A stretch of 12,418 nt of DNA, from NCBI GenBank assembly GCA_947475125.1, contig CANJMX010000035.1, positions 1 through 12,418 of the forward strand, read 5' to 3'. Position numbers and translations under genes: made by a program. Below the pieces are notes generated by a model. That model was given only the letters and a program-made list of their open reading frames with translations, made no database searches and had not been told where the DNA came from. Shown one piece after another: positions 4,146-11,207 of this stretch (the first letter of the stretch is position 1; each line of letters starts with the position of its first letter). This DNA is from Actinomycetota bacterium (lineage in GTDB: Bacteria; Actinomycetota; Thermoleophilia; Miltoncostaeales; Miltoncostaeaceae).

Positions 4146-5686
4146 ACCGCGAGATCATCGAGGCGATCAAGCAGATCGAGCGCGAAAAGGGGATCAGTTC
4201 AGAGATCCTCCTGGTGGCGCTTGAGGACGCCCTGCTCGCGGCGTACCGCAAGACGCCCGGGGCAGTTGAGTGGGCGCGCGTGGATATTGATCGCGAGACG
4301 GGCGAGATGCAGGTAAGTCGGCTGGTGCTCCCTGAGGGCGCCGAGCTGGTCACCCTCCCGCGCCCTGAGCCGGAGATCCCCGAGGGGGTCGACCCGGAGG
4401 AGTTCGAGCCGCCGCCGCCGGACATCGACTGGTCGGCCTATGGGCCCGATCAGATCGAGCCAGTGAGCCTGACGACCGAGAACTTCGGTCGCATCGCGGC
4501 GCAGACCGCCAAGCAGGTGGTGCTGCAGCGCATTCGCGAGGCGGAGCGCGAGATGATGTACGAGGAGTACGTCGATCGGGTTGGCGAGGTCGTCAACGGC
4601 ATCATCCAGCAGAGCGATCACCGGTACACGCTGGTGGATCTGGGTCGCGTTGAGGCACTGCTTCCTGCCAGCGAGCAGGTCCCCGGTGAGCGATATGACC
4701 ACGGCGCCCGCATCAAGGCAGTCATCGTTGACGTGCGCGCAAGCAACAAGGGCCCGCAGGTCATTCTGAGTCGGCGCTCTGACGAGATCATCAAGCGGCT
4801 GTTCGAGCTTGAGGTTCCCGAGATCGCCGACGGTCTCGTGGAGATCCGCAACGTGGCCCGTGAGGCCGGGTGGCGGTCGAAGATCGCCGTCATCTCGAAC
4901 GTTCAGGGCGTCGACCCGGTCGGTGCGTGCGTGGGTCCCCGCGGCTCGCGCGTGCGCATGGTCGTCTCGGAACTGCGCGGCGAGAAGATCGACATCATCC
5001 CGTTTAACGACGAGCCAGCGCGCTATGTGGCCAAGGCGTTGTCGCCGGCCCGCGTGCGCGAGGTGCTGGTGGATGACGAGGCCCGGCAGGCGGTGGTCAT
5101 CGTCCCCGACGACCAGCTGTCGCTGGCCATCGGCAAGGAGGGCATGAACGCCCGTCTGGCCGCCCGTCTCACCGGTTGGCGCATCGACATCAAGAGCGAG
5201 TCAACGTTTGCCTCGGAGGAGGAGAACAGCGATTACGCGGACGATCTGGAGGGCGGGGTCGCGCGTTGCGCCTTCATTCTTCAGAATGGCCGCCGCTGCC
5301 CCAACGCCGTGGTGTCGGGTACGCGCTACTGCGCACTTGAGGGCCACACCGCCGAGGCATCGGCCGCCAACATGGAGGCCTTCGAGGCCGCCCAGGCTGC
5401 GGGCACGATCATTGTGGAGGACGCCCTGCTTGAGGCCGACGCCGAGCTTGAGGTCGTGGCTGAGGTCGAGGGTGAGGTGCTTGCCACCGATGGCGATGCC
5501 AGCGCCGAGGGGGATGCACCGGTGGTGGAGGAAATCGTCATGGAGGAGGCCGTCATCTCGGCCGATGCCGTGGTCGAGGTGCCTGTTGCCATTGAGGTCA
5601 CCGCCGATGAGGTTGTGGCTGAGGAGATCGTCCCCGACGAGACCGTGGCCGATGAGGTCAGTTCCGAGGAGGCCGCGGACGAGTGA
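4142..5686 (+). CDS. nusA: Transcription termination/antitermination factor NusA with Cys/His cluster and acidic tail
   Basis: Binds RNA polymerase and nascent RNA to control pausing, termination and antitermination. In order: the RNAP-binding N-domain (1-155, with QTAKQVVLQRIREAERE at 121-137 and a Pro/Glu-rich insert at about 72-105), an S1 domain (about 158-212), KH1 with GPRGSR at 265-270, and KH2 with GKEGMN at 331-336 up to about 354. The unusual part follows. Residues 376-402 hold Cys376, Cys386, Cys397 and His402 (C-x9-C-x10-C-x4-H) within GRRCPNAVVSGTRYC-like sequence, which looks like a small zinc-binding module. Residues 403-514 contain no Lys, Arg or His at all and are rich in Glu, Asp, Val and Ala. 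At 514 residues it is longer than mycobacterial NusA, which ends soon after KH2. Both overlap with rimP and spacing to ylxR fit one operon. Identity is certain; zinc binding is inferred. Confidence 0.97.
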   Translation: MNREIIEAIKQIEREKGISSEILLVALEDALLAAYRKTPGAVEWARVDIDRETGEMQVSRLVLPEGAELVTLPRPEPEIPEGVDPEEFEPPPPDIDWSAYGPDQIEPVSLTTENFGRIAAQTAKQVVLQRIREAEREMMYEEYVDRVGEVVNGIIQQSDHRYTLVDLGRVEALLPASEQVPGERYDHGARIKAVIVDVRASNKGPQVILSRRSDEIIKRLFELEVPEIADGLVEIRNVAREAGWRSKIAVISNVQGVDPVGACVGPRGSRVRMVVSELRGEKIDIIPFNDEPARYVAKALSPARVREVLVDDEARQAVVIVPDDQLSLAIGKEGMNARLAARLTGWRIDIKSESTFASEEENSDYADDLEGGVARCAFILQNGRRCPNAVVSGTRYCALEGHTAEASAANMEAFEAAQAAGTIIVEDALLEADAELEVVAEVEGEVLATDGDASAEGDAPVVEEIVMEEAVISADAVVEVPVAIEVTADEVVAEEIVPDETVADEVSSEEAADE

Positions 5687-5693
5687 TTCCGCT

Positions 5694-5972
5694 TTGCCCA
5701 CGCCGCACGTCCCCGAGCGCATGTGCGCCGGGTGCGGACGTCGTGCGCCAAAAGGCGACCTGGCTCGCTTCACGCCCGTGCGTGATGATGACGAGATGGT
5801 CGCGGTGCGCGACGACAAGGCGGTACGGGCGGGCAGGGGCATCTACACGTGCAGGTCACGTGAGTGCTTCGATCGGGCTGTGGAACGGCGGGGCTTTGCG
5901 CGCGGCGCGCGGGGCAAGGTGAGGGTCGACGTGACGATGGCGGACGAGCTGGGCGACGAGAGGCACGTATGA
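5694..5972 (+). CDS. ylxR: YlxR family RNA-binding protein
   Basis: A 92-residue basic protein in its usual place between nusA and infB. It shows the family pattern P-x-R-x-C-x-x-C (VPERMCAGCGRRAPKGDL at about 6-23), then RAGRGIYTC at 45-53 and a C-terminal basic helix. Cys11, Cys14, Cys53 and Cys58 form two pairs that could bind a metal. In Bacillus subtilis YlxR (RnpM) has been reported to bind and modulate RNase P; whether that holds here is unknown. Two starts are possible: TTG at 5694, 7 nt after the nusA stop, and ATG at 5721. TTG is preferred because it keeps the conserved P-x-R before the first Cys pair. ATG would begin with MCAGCG. Neither has a strong Shine-Dalgarno sequence. Its TGA overlaps the infB ATG by 4 nt. 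Confidence 0.85.
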   Translation: MPTPHVPERMCAGCGRRAPKGDLARFTPVRDDDEMVAVRDDKAVRAGRGIYTCRSRECFDRAVERRGFARGARGKVRVDVTMADELGDERHV

Positions 5973-8917
5973 GCACCAAGAAGAGGGTCTACGAGATCGC
6001 GAAGGAGGAGGGGCTGCCGAGCGCCAACGTGCTCGCGCGCCTCCAGCGGGGTGGTCTCGACGTAAAGACGGCCTCGTCGACGGTGGATGAGGACTGGGCA
6101 CTGCACCTCCTCTCTCCCAACCGCCACCCGAAGCCGGATGGCGAGATGCCTCAGCCGGCGCCGCCGAGGAAGAAGGCCGCCCCGAAGAAGACCGAGCCAG
6201 TGGAGGAGCCCCCGGTTGTCGAGACGACACCCGTGGCAGCCACTCCGCCTCCGGCTCCGGTGGCCAAGAAGGCCGTCCCGGCTCCTGCCGCACCGGTCCA
6301 GCCGGCTGCAGTCGAGCCCGTTGCCGCCGAGACGAAAGCAGCACAGCCAGTGGCGCCCGCTCCGCCGAAGCCGGCAACGGTGAAGGCACCCGCCACAGAG
6401 CCACCCGCGGCTGCCGAGCCACCCGCGGCAGTCGTTCCCGTTGTCGCCGCAGCGCCGGTGGCCGAGGTGGCCGCCGTTGAGGTACCCGTCGTGGTCGATG
6501 TGCCCGTGAGCGAGACGCCCGCAGACGAGACGCCGGACGGCGATGCATCTGGCACGACGACGCCGGCAGCAGTCACGCCGGCAGCAGACACGCCTGCAGC
6601 GGAGACGCCCGCAGCAAAGGCGCCTGCAACAGAGACGCCCGCGGCAGAAAAGCCTGTCGCCGAGAAGCCGAAGGGGCAGGAGCGGATCCCGCCCAAGCGT
6701 GCGCCCGAGAAGATCGTGCTGCCGCCGCCCCGTCGCGACTCCCCGCCGCCGCCCCCGGCGCCGAGAAGTGGTCCTGCAGGCGGTTCCGCGAGTGGCGGAA
6801 CCTCTGGTGGTGCACGCGACGCCGGTGGCGCACGTGACACCGGTGGCAATAGCGGCACCGGTGGCAATAGTGGACCTCCGGGATCGGGCGCACCCGGCGA
6901 CCGCGGCCGGTCGGGCACGCTCCCACCCCGCGGAACCGGTGGTATCGGTCGTCCGGGCGGCGGTGCTGGCCGTGGCCGCAAGCGCCGTGTGGTGATCGAC
7001 GCGCAGGCGAGTCGCCGTCAGGGCGGTGGGCCGCGTGATCGCGGTGGCCGTCGCGGGCAGCGCCAGGATCAGTCCGACCAGTCGCTGCTGCCGCAGATCA
7101 ACCCGGCGGACATGCCGCCGGCTGAGATCCGGTCGGGCGGGACGGTCAAGGATGTTGCTGAGGGTCTCGGCATTCCCACCGCACAGATCATCAAGTTCCT
7201 CATGACCATGGGCGAGTTGGCGACCATCACACAGTCGCTGTCGGACGAGGCCATTGAGCTCATCGCTGCCGACATCGAGCGCAAGGTCATCATCATTCAC
7301 GCCGAGGAGGAGCCCGACCTCGAGACGGTGTTCGACGACGACCCTGCGTCGCTCGTCGCGCGGGCCCCGGTGGTGACGGTGATGGGGCACGTTGACCACG
7401 GAAAGACGTCGCTGCTCGACGCGGTGCGTCGTACCGAGGTGGCCGCAGGCGAGGCCGGCGGAATCACGCAGCACATCGGCGCCTACCAGGTGCACCATGG
7501 CGCACGCGAAGTCACGTTCCTTGACACCCCGGGCCACGAGGCGTTTACCGCCATGCGTGCCCGCGGCGCCAAGATCACCGACGTGGCGATCATCGTGGTG
7601 GCGGCCGACGACGGCGTGATGCCGCAGACCATCGAGGCGATTGACCACGCGAGGGCCGCTGACGTGCCGTTCGTCGTGGCCATCAACAAGATGGACAAGG
7701 AGAACGCCAACCCCGACAAGGTGAAGCAGGAATTCGCCAGTCGCGACGTGATTCCGTCCGATTGGGGTGGTACCACCGAGTTCGTGAACGTCTCCGCGCA
7801 CAGCGGCCTCGGGCTGGATGACCTCCTCGAGACGGTGCTGCTCGTGGCCGATGCGGATGCTGAGCCCAAGGCGAATCCGACCCCAGAGGCATCGGGCACC
7901 GTGGTGGAGTCGCGGCTCGACCCGGGTCGTGGCCCGGTGTGCACCCTGTTGGTGCAGCGCGGCACGATGCGTATCGGCGACATCCTCGTGGTGGGCGAGA
8001 CCTTCGGCCGCGTGCGGGCGATGCTCGACTACAAGGGTGAGACGATTGCCACGGCCGGGCCGTCGGTACCGGTGGAGATCCTCGGTCTCGATGGCGTCCC
8101 TGCTGCGGGTGAGAAGTTCCGCGTGGTGGAGAACGAGCGGCTTGCGCGCCAGATCGCAGCAACCCGCAGTCAGCGGCTGCGTGCGGAGGACCTGGCAAAC
8201 CGTCGACCGGTGTCGCTCGAGGACCTGTTCGCCCGCATTTCCGAGGGTGGGCTCAAGGAACTCAACATCATCATCAAGGGTGATGTGCAGGGTTCGGTGG
8301 GCGCACTTGCCGACGCCCTCAACAAGGTTGAGCAGACCGAGGTCCGACTGCGAATCATCCACACTGGTGTGGGTGCGGTCACTGAGTCGGATGTCAACCT
8401 TGCGGCCGCGTCACAGGCGATCATCATCGGGTTCAACGTCCGCCCGAGGCCCGAGGCCAAGATGTTGGCCGAGCGCGAGGGCGTGGACGTACGGACCTAC
8501 CGTGTGATCTACCGCGCCATCGAAGACGTACGCGACGCGCTTGTGGGCCTGTTGGAGCCGGACATCGTGGAGGAGCCCATGGGCTCCCTCGAGGTGCGCG
8601 CCATCTTCAGGGCGAGCCGGCTCGGAACCATCGCCGGCTGTTACGTCACCGACGGGCTGGCCAGGCGCGGGGCGGATTGCCGCCTTGTGCGCGACGGCAC
8701 GGTGGTGCACGTGGGCAGGATCGGTTCGATCCGGCGCGTGGATGACGACGTGCGCGAGGTCCAGCAGGGCTTCGAGTGCGGCGTGCTCATCGATGACTAC
8801 AACGACGTCAAGGAAGGCGACGTGATCGAGGTCTTCGAGCTCAAGGAGGTGGCGCGCACCGCGCAGGCCGCCACGGCACCGCCCGGTCCCATCACGCCCA
8901 CTCCGGCGTCCGAGTAG
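5969..8917 (+). CDS. infB: Translation initiation factor IF-2
   Basis: GTPase that places fMet-tRNA on the 30S subunit and promotes 50S joining. A first IF2-N module (KKRVYEIAKEEGLPSANVLA, about 4-48) is followed by about 300 residues of disorder: Ala/Pro/Glu/Lys-rich to about 265, with pentapeptide repeats at 198-235, then Gly/Arg-rich to about 365. A second IF2-N module lies at about 378-445. The G domain has G1 GHVDHGKT (473-480), G2 GGITQHIGAY (497-506), G3 DTPGHEAF (519-526), G4 NKMD (573-576) and G5 SAHSG (609-613). Domains II, C1 and C2 follow, with CYVTDG at 891-896. The 982 residues match the long IF-2 of Actinomycetota. The frame is open further upstream, but the ATG at 5969 fits the IF2-N start, overlaps the ylxR stop (ATGA) and has AGAGG at 5959-5963 with 5-nt spacing. 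Confidence 0.98.
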   Translation: MSTKKRVYEIAKEEGLPSANVLARLQRGGLDVKTASSTVDEDWALHLLSPNRHPKPDGEMPQPAPPRKKAAPKKTEPVEEPPVVETTPVAATPPPAPVAKKAVPAPAAPVQPAAVEPVAAETKAAQPVAPAPPKPATVKAPATEPPAAAEPPAAVVPVVAAAPVAEVAAVEVPVVVDVPVSETPADETPDGDASGTTTPAAVTPAADTPAAETPAAKAPATETPAAEKPVAEKPKGQERIPPKRAPEKIVLPPPRRDSPPPPPAPRSGPAGGSASGGTSGGARDAGGARDTGGNSGTGGNSGPPGSGAPGDRGRSGTLPPRGTGGIGRPGGGAGRGRKRRVVIDAQASRRQGGGPRDRGGRRGQRQDQSDQSLLPQINPADMPPAEIRSGGTVKDVAEGLGIPTAQIIKFLMTMGELATITQSLSDEAIELIAADIERKVIIIHAEEEPDLETVFDDDPASLVARAPVVTVMGHVDHGKTSLLDAVRRTEVAAGEAGGITQHIGAYQVHHGAREVTFLDTPGHEAFTAMRARGAKITDVAIIVVAADDGVMPQTIEAIDHARAADVPFVVAINKMDKENANPDKVKQEFASRDVIPSDWGGTTEFVNVSAHSGLGLDDLLETVLLVADADAEPKANPTPEASGTVVESRLDPGRGPVCTLLVQRGTMRIGDILVVGETFGRVRAMLDYKGETIATAGPSVPVEILGLDGVPAAGEKFRVVENERLARQIAATRSQRLRAEDLANRRPVSLEDLFARISEGGLKELNIIIKGDVQGSVGALADALNKVEQTEVRLRIIHTGVGAVTESDVNLAAASQAIIIGFNVRPRPEAKMLAEREGVDVRTYRVIYRAIEDVRDALVGLLEPDIVEEPMGSLEVRAIFRASRLGTIAGCYVTDGLARRGADCRLVRDGTVVHVGRIGSIRRVDDDVREVQQGFECGVLIDDYNDVKEGDVIEVFELKEVARTAQAATAPPGPITPTPASE
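6398..6429 (+). repeat. 14-bp direct repeat in infB linker
   Basis: GAGCCACCCGCGGC occurs at 6398-6411 and 6416-6429 with an 18-bp period, coding for two EPPAA-type hexapeptides. Likely slippage growth within the disordered linker. Confidence 0.7.
6560..6673 (+). repeat. 15-bp-period coding repeat (TPAAx pentapeptides) in infB
   Basis: Residues 198-235 of IF-2 read as pentapeptides TPAAV, TPAAD, TPAAE, TPAAK, APATE, TPAAE, KPVAE, then KPK. The period of 15 bp is clear at protein level. The DNA copies have diverged at third positions (ccggcagca, cctgcagcg, cccgcagca), so the array is under protein-level constraint or is old. Confidence 0.75.
6838..6870 (+). repeat. 15-bp direct repeat in infB Gly-rich linker
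   Basis: CACCGGTGGCAATAG occurs at 6838-6852 and 6856-6870 with an 18-bp period, coding for two TGGNSG units in the glycine-rich part of the linker. Confidence 0.7.
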
Positions 8918-8933
8918 AGGGACGGCCCGCCTG

Positions 8934-9335
8934 ATGGGGGCACCGCGTCAGCGGCAGCGGCGGGCCAATGAGGCCATCCGCGAGGTGGTGGGCCAGGCAC
9001 TCCTCACGGAGTTGTCGGACCCCCGCCTGCAGATGGTCACCATCACCGCAGTCGAGAGCAGCCCCGATCTTGGTCGGGCAAAGGTGTACTGGACCGCCCT
9101 CGACCCGAAGCGCGTCGAAGGGGCTGGGGCGGCACTTGAGGCCGCTCGCGGGCTTCTGCAGGGCCGTGTCGCCCGTGTGCTCAGGTCGCGTCTCACGCCG
9201 CATCTGGTCTTCGTGCATGACGGCCTCCAGGACGAGGCCCGTCGCCTCACCGAACTCATCGACCGGGTCGCTCCCGACGGGCCGCTGCCAGACCCGGAAC
9301 CCGAACCGGAACCCGAACCGGATCCAGCACCGTGA
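8934..9335 (+). CDS. rbfA: Ribosome-binding factor A
   Basis: A KH-fold protein that helps mature 16S rRNA in the 30S subunit and matters for growth in the cold in other bacteria. Residues 4-112 match the family: RQRRANEAIREVVGQALL, then DPRLQMVTITAVESSPDLGRAKVYW (about 29-53, given in part) and LRSRLTPHLVFVHD at 83-96. After about residue 115 comes an unusual tail PLPDPEPEPEPEPDPAP, encoded by a 12-bp tandem repeat. The ATG at 8934, 16 nt after the infB stop, has a purine run AGAGGGA about 10 nt upstream. Total length is 133 residues, normal apart from the tail. Its TGA overlaps the next start by 4 nt (GTGA). Confidence 0.94.
   Translation: MGAPRQRQRRANEAIREVVGQALLTELSDPRLQMVTITAVESSPDLGRAKVYWTALDPKRVEGAGAALEAARGLLQGRVARVLRSRLTPHLVFVHDGLQDEARRLTELIDRVAPDGPLPDPEPEPEPEPDPAP
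9294..9322 (+). repeat. 12-bp tandem repeat coding the PEPE tail of RbfA
   Basis: CCGGAACCCGAA is repeated at 9294-9305 and 9306-9317, followed by a partial copy CCGGA at 9318-9322 (2.4 units). It codes Pro-Glu dipeptides at the end of RbfA, 10 nt before the next start codon. Perfect copies suggest recent slippage. Confidence 0.85.
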
Positions 9336-10336
9336 GCCGCCACCATCACCACGCACACGTGGCTGGGGAGGAGGTTGGCGCCGACCGGATCGCAGAGTTG
9401 CTTGCGCCGCCCGGTCGCAAGGTGTTGGTGACGACGCACCGTAAGCCCGATGGCGACGCCGCTGGATCAATGATCGGGCTCACGCGCATCCTCCGGGAAC
9501 TCGGGCATGACGTCGTCATGTGGCATGTGGAGGGGCCGGGCCTGCCGGACGACTTGGCATGGTTGCTCGGCCCGGGTGAGGCTGTGGTGGGCGGCCCTGT
9601 GGCGGATCACGAGGAGCGCCTCGTGGTGAGTGTGGATGCCGCCACGTCACACCGTATGACCGACGATGACCCGAGCACGCTCGGGGCGCCGATCATCAAT
9701 ATCGACCACCACCACGACAATCCGATGTGGGGTCATTACAACTTTGTGGACGGCGGGGCATCGAGCTCGGCCGAGATGGTGGTGCGGGTGGCCGACGCGC
9801 TCGGTGCCGAGATCACGGCTGAGGTCGCACTGCCCCTGTACGTCGGTCTGGTCACCGATACCGGCCGGTTCAGTTACGGCAGCACAGGCGCCGAGGCGCA
9901 CGTGGTGGCAGCCCGTCTCATCGACGCCGGCGTGGACCCGGCTGCGGTATTCCGTCGGGTGTACGAGGGCGTCCCGCTCGGTGACGTACGGCTGGTCGGC
10001 CGTGCGCTGGCGGGTGCCAGATCGGAACTCGACGGGCGCCTGCTCATCGCGGTGATCACCGACGATGACGTGACCGAGGCGGGTGGCGAGAACTCCGATG
10101 GCGTGGTGGAGGCCCTTCGTGCGGTGGCGGGTGCAGAGGTGGCCGCGGTCATCCGGCAGGTGCATGGGGCGTGGCGGGTTTCGGTGCGCGCATCCGGCGA
10201 TGCGGTGGATGTATCGGCGATTGCCGCACTGGAGGGCGGGGGAGGGCACCGCGCGGCGGCCGGGTTTGCATCCGAACGCGATCCCGAGGCGATCATCGCG
10301 CTCATCCGCGACGCCGTCGTGGCGCAGGACGGCTGA
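9332..10336 (+). CDS. nrnA: DHH/DHHA1 phosphoesterase, NrnA-type oligoribonuclease / pAp phosphatase
   Basis: Degrades very short RNA oligomers and removes the 3'-phosphate of pAp, in the cytoplasm with Mn2+. The DHH domain has HRKPDGDAAGS at 36-46 (metal ligands His36, Asp40, Asp42), VSVDAAT at 99-105 with Asp102, the DHH motif at 125-127, and GLVTDTGRFSY at 172-182 with Asp176. The DHHA1 domain ends in EGGGGHRAAAGF at 301-312, which binds the nucleotide. The 334 residues are a normal length. The GTG at 9332 overlaps the rbfA stop; a second GTG at 9359 would give a protein 9 residues shorter. The called N-terminus is unusual, with His at positions 4-7 and 9. The place between rbfA and truB is common in Gram-positive bacteria and Actinomycetota. 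RecJ is ruled out by length. Confidence 0.9.
   Translation: MSRHHHHAHVAGEEVGADRIAELLAPPGRKVLVTTHRKPDGDAAGSMIGLTRILRELGHDVVMWHVEGPGLPDDLAWLLGPGEAVVGGPVADHEERLVVSVDAATSHRMTDDDPSTLGAPIINIDHHHDNPMWGHYNFVDGGASSSAEMVVRVADALGAEITAEVALPLYVGLVTDTGRFSYGSTGAEAHVVAARLIDAGVDPAAVFRRVYEGVPLGDVRLVGRALAGARSELDGRLLIAVITDDDVTEAGGENSDGVVEALRAVAGAEVAAVIRQVHGAWRVSVRASGDAVDVSAIAALEGGGGHRAAAGFASERDPEAIIALIRDAVVAQDG
10326..10329 (+). promoter_or_regulatory. Ribosome binding site of truB
   Basis: AGGA at 10326-10329, inside the end of nrnA, is 8 nt before GTG 10338 and 14 nt before the alternative GTG 10344. It favours the first start for truB. Confidence 0.55.
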
Positions 10337-10337
10337 G

Positions 10338-11207
10338 GTGGGCGTGCCGGCCGATGCACCCCGCGCGATCCTCGTGGACAAGCCCGCGGGGCCCACGTCG
10401 CACGACGTGGTGAGCACGGTGCGGCATGCGCTCGGCCGTACGAAGGTGGGGCACACGGGCACGCTCGACCCCTTCGCCACAGGCCTCCTCGTGGTACTCA
10501 CCGGTCGTGCCACCCGCCTTGCGTCATTTCTCACGGGCCTCGACAAGACCTACCGGGCCACCGTCCGGCTGGGAGAGCGGTCGGAGTCGGGTGATCCCGA
10601 GGGCCCCATCACGCCGGGCGGACCGGTCCCCGATGAGGCGGCGGTGCGTGCTGCGCTTGCCACCATGACCGGGGTTATTGAGCAGCAGGTTCCTGCGCTT
10701 TCGGCTGTGAGAGTGGACGGAGAGCGCCTGTACGCGCGCACCCGCCGCGGCGAAGAGGTCGAACGGCCCCGTCGCGAGGTGGTCGTGCACCGCGCTGATC
10801 TGATCTCCTATGACCACGTGAACGGACTTGCCGAAATCGAGATCCGCTGTGGGTCGGGCACCTACGTGCGGCAGATCGCCGTTGACCTGGGCGAATCGCT
10901 CGGTTGCGGTGGGTATTGCGCTGCCCTGAGGCGTACCGAGGTGGGGGACCTCTCAGTGGAGTCTGCGCTCGCTCCTGAGGATGTGCAGCCGGGGTGCGGC
11001 ATTTCGCTGCTCGCGGCCGTGGGCCACATTCCACGGGTGGATCTGGACGACGCTGCGCTGGCCGAGGTGGTGCACGGGCGACGGGTGCAGGCACCGGACG
11101 GGGTCGCAATGGGCACTGTGGCCCTCGCTGCAGGCGACGAGCTTGTGGCCATTGGCCTCGCGGACGACGATGGCGTGGTGCGGCCGAAGGTGGTGCTCGT
11201 CCAATGA
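10338..11207 (+). CDS. truB: tRNA pseudouridine(55) synthase
   Basis: Converts U55 of the T-loop to pseudouridine in most tRNAs. The catalytic motif GHTGTLDPFATGLL at 38-51 contains Asp44. ILVDKPAGPTSHDVV at 11-25 is the usual opening strand, SAVRVDGERLYARTRRGEEV at 122-141 is the second conserved block, and CGSGTYVRQIAVDLG at 171-185 is the third. A C-terminal PUA-like region follows to residue 289, including HGRRV at 246-250. Length is normal for actinobacterial TruB. The frame is open upstream inside nrnA, but homology begins near residue 9, so the GTG at 10338, one base after the nrnA stop, is the best start. The stop overlaps the ribF ATG by 4 nt (ATGA). Confidence 0.95.
   Translation: MGVPADAPRAILVDKPAGPTSHDVVSTVRHALGRTKVGHTGTLDPFATGLLVVLTGRATRLASFLTGLDKTYRATVRLGERSESGDPEGPITPGGPVPDEAAVRAALATMTGVIEQQVPALSAVRVDGERLYARTRRGEEVERPRREVVVHRADLISYDHVNGLAEIEIRCGSGTYVRQIAVDLGESLGCGGYCAALRRTEVGDLSVESALAPEDVQPGCGISLLAAVGHIPRVDLDDAALAEVVHGRRVQAPDGVAMGTVALAAGDELVAIGLADDDGVVRPKVVLVQ

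Noticed and set aside
5843..8362. An 839-codon open frame on the minus strand, opposite infB
   Set aside because: It is the reverse shadow of infB, made possible by GC-rich third positions. The translation is rich in His, Arg and Gly repeats with no recognisable domain, while the plus strand encodes an intact IF-2.
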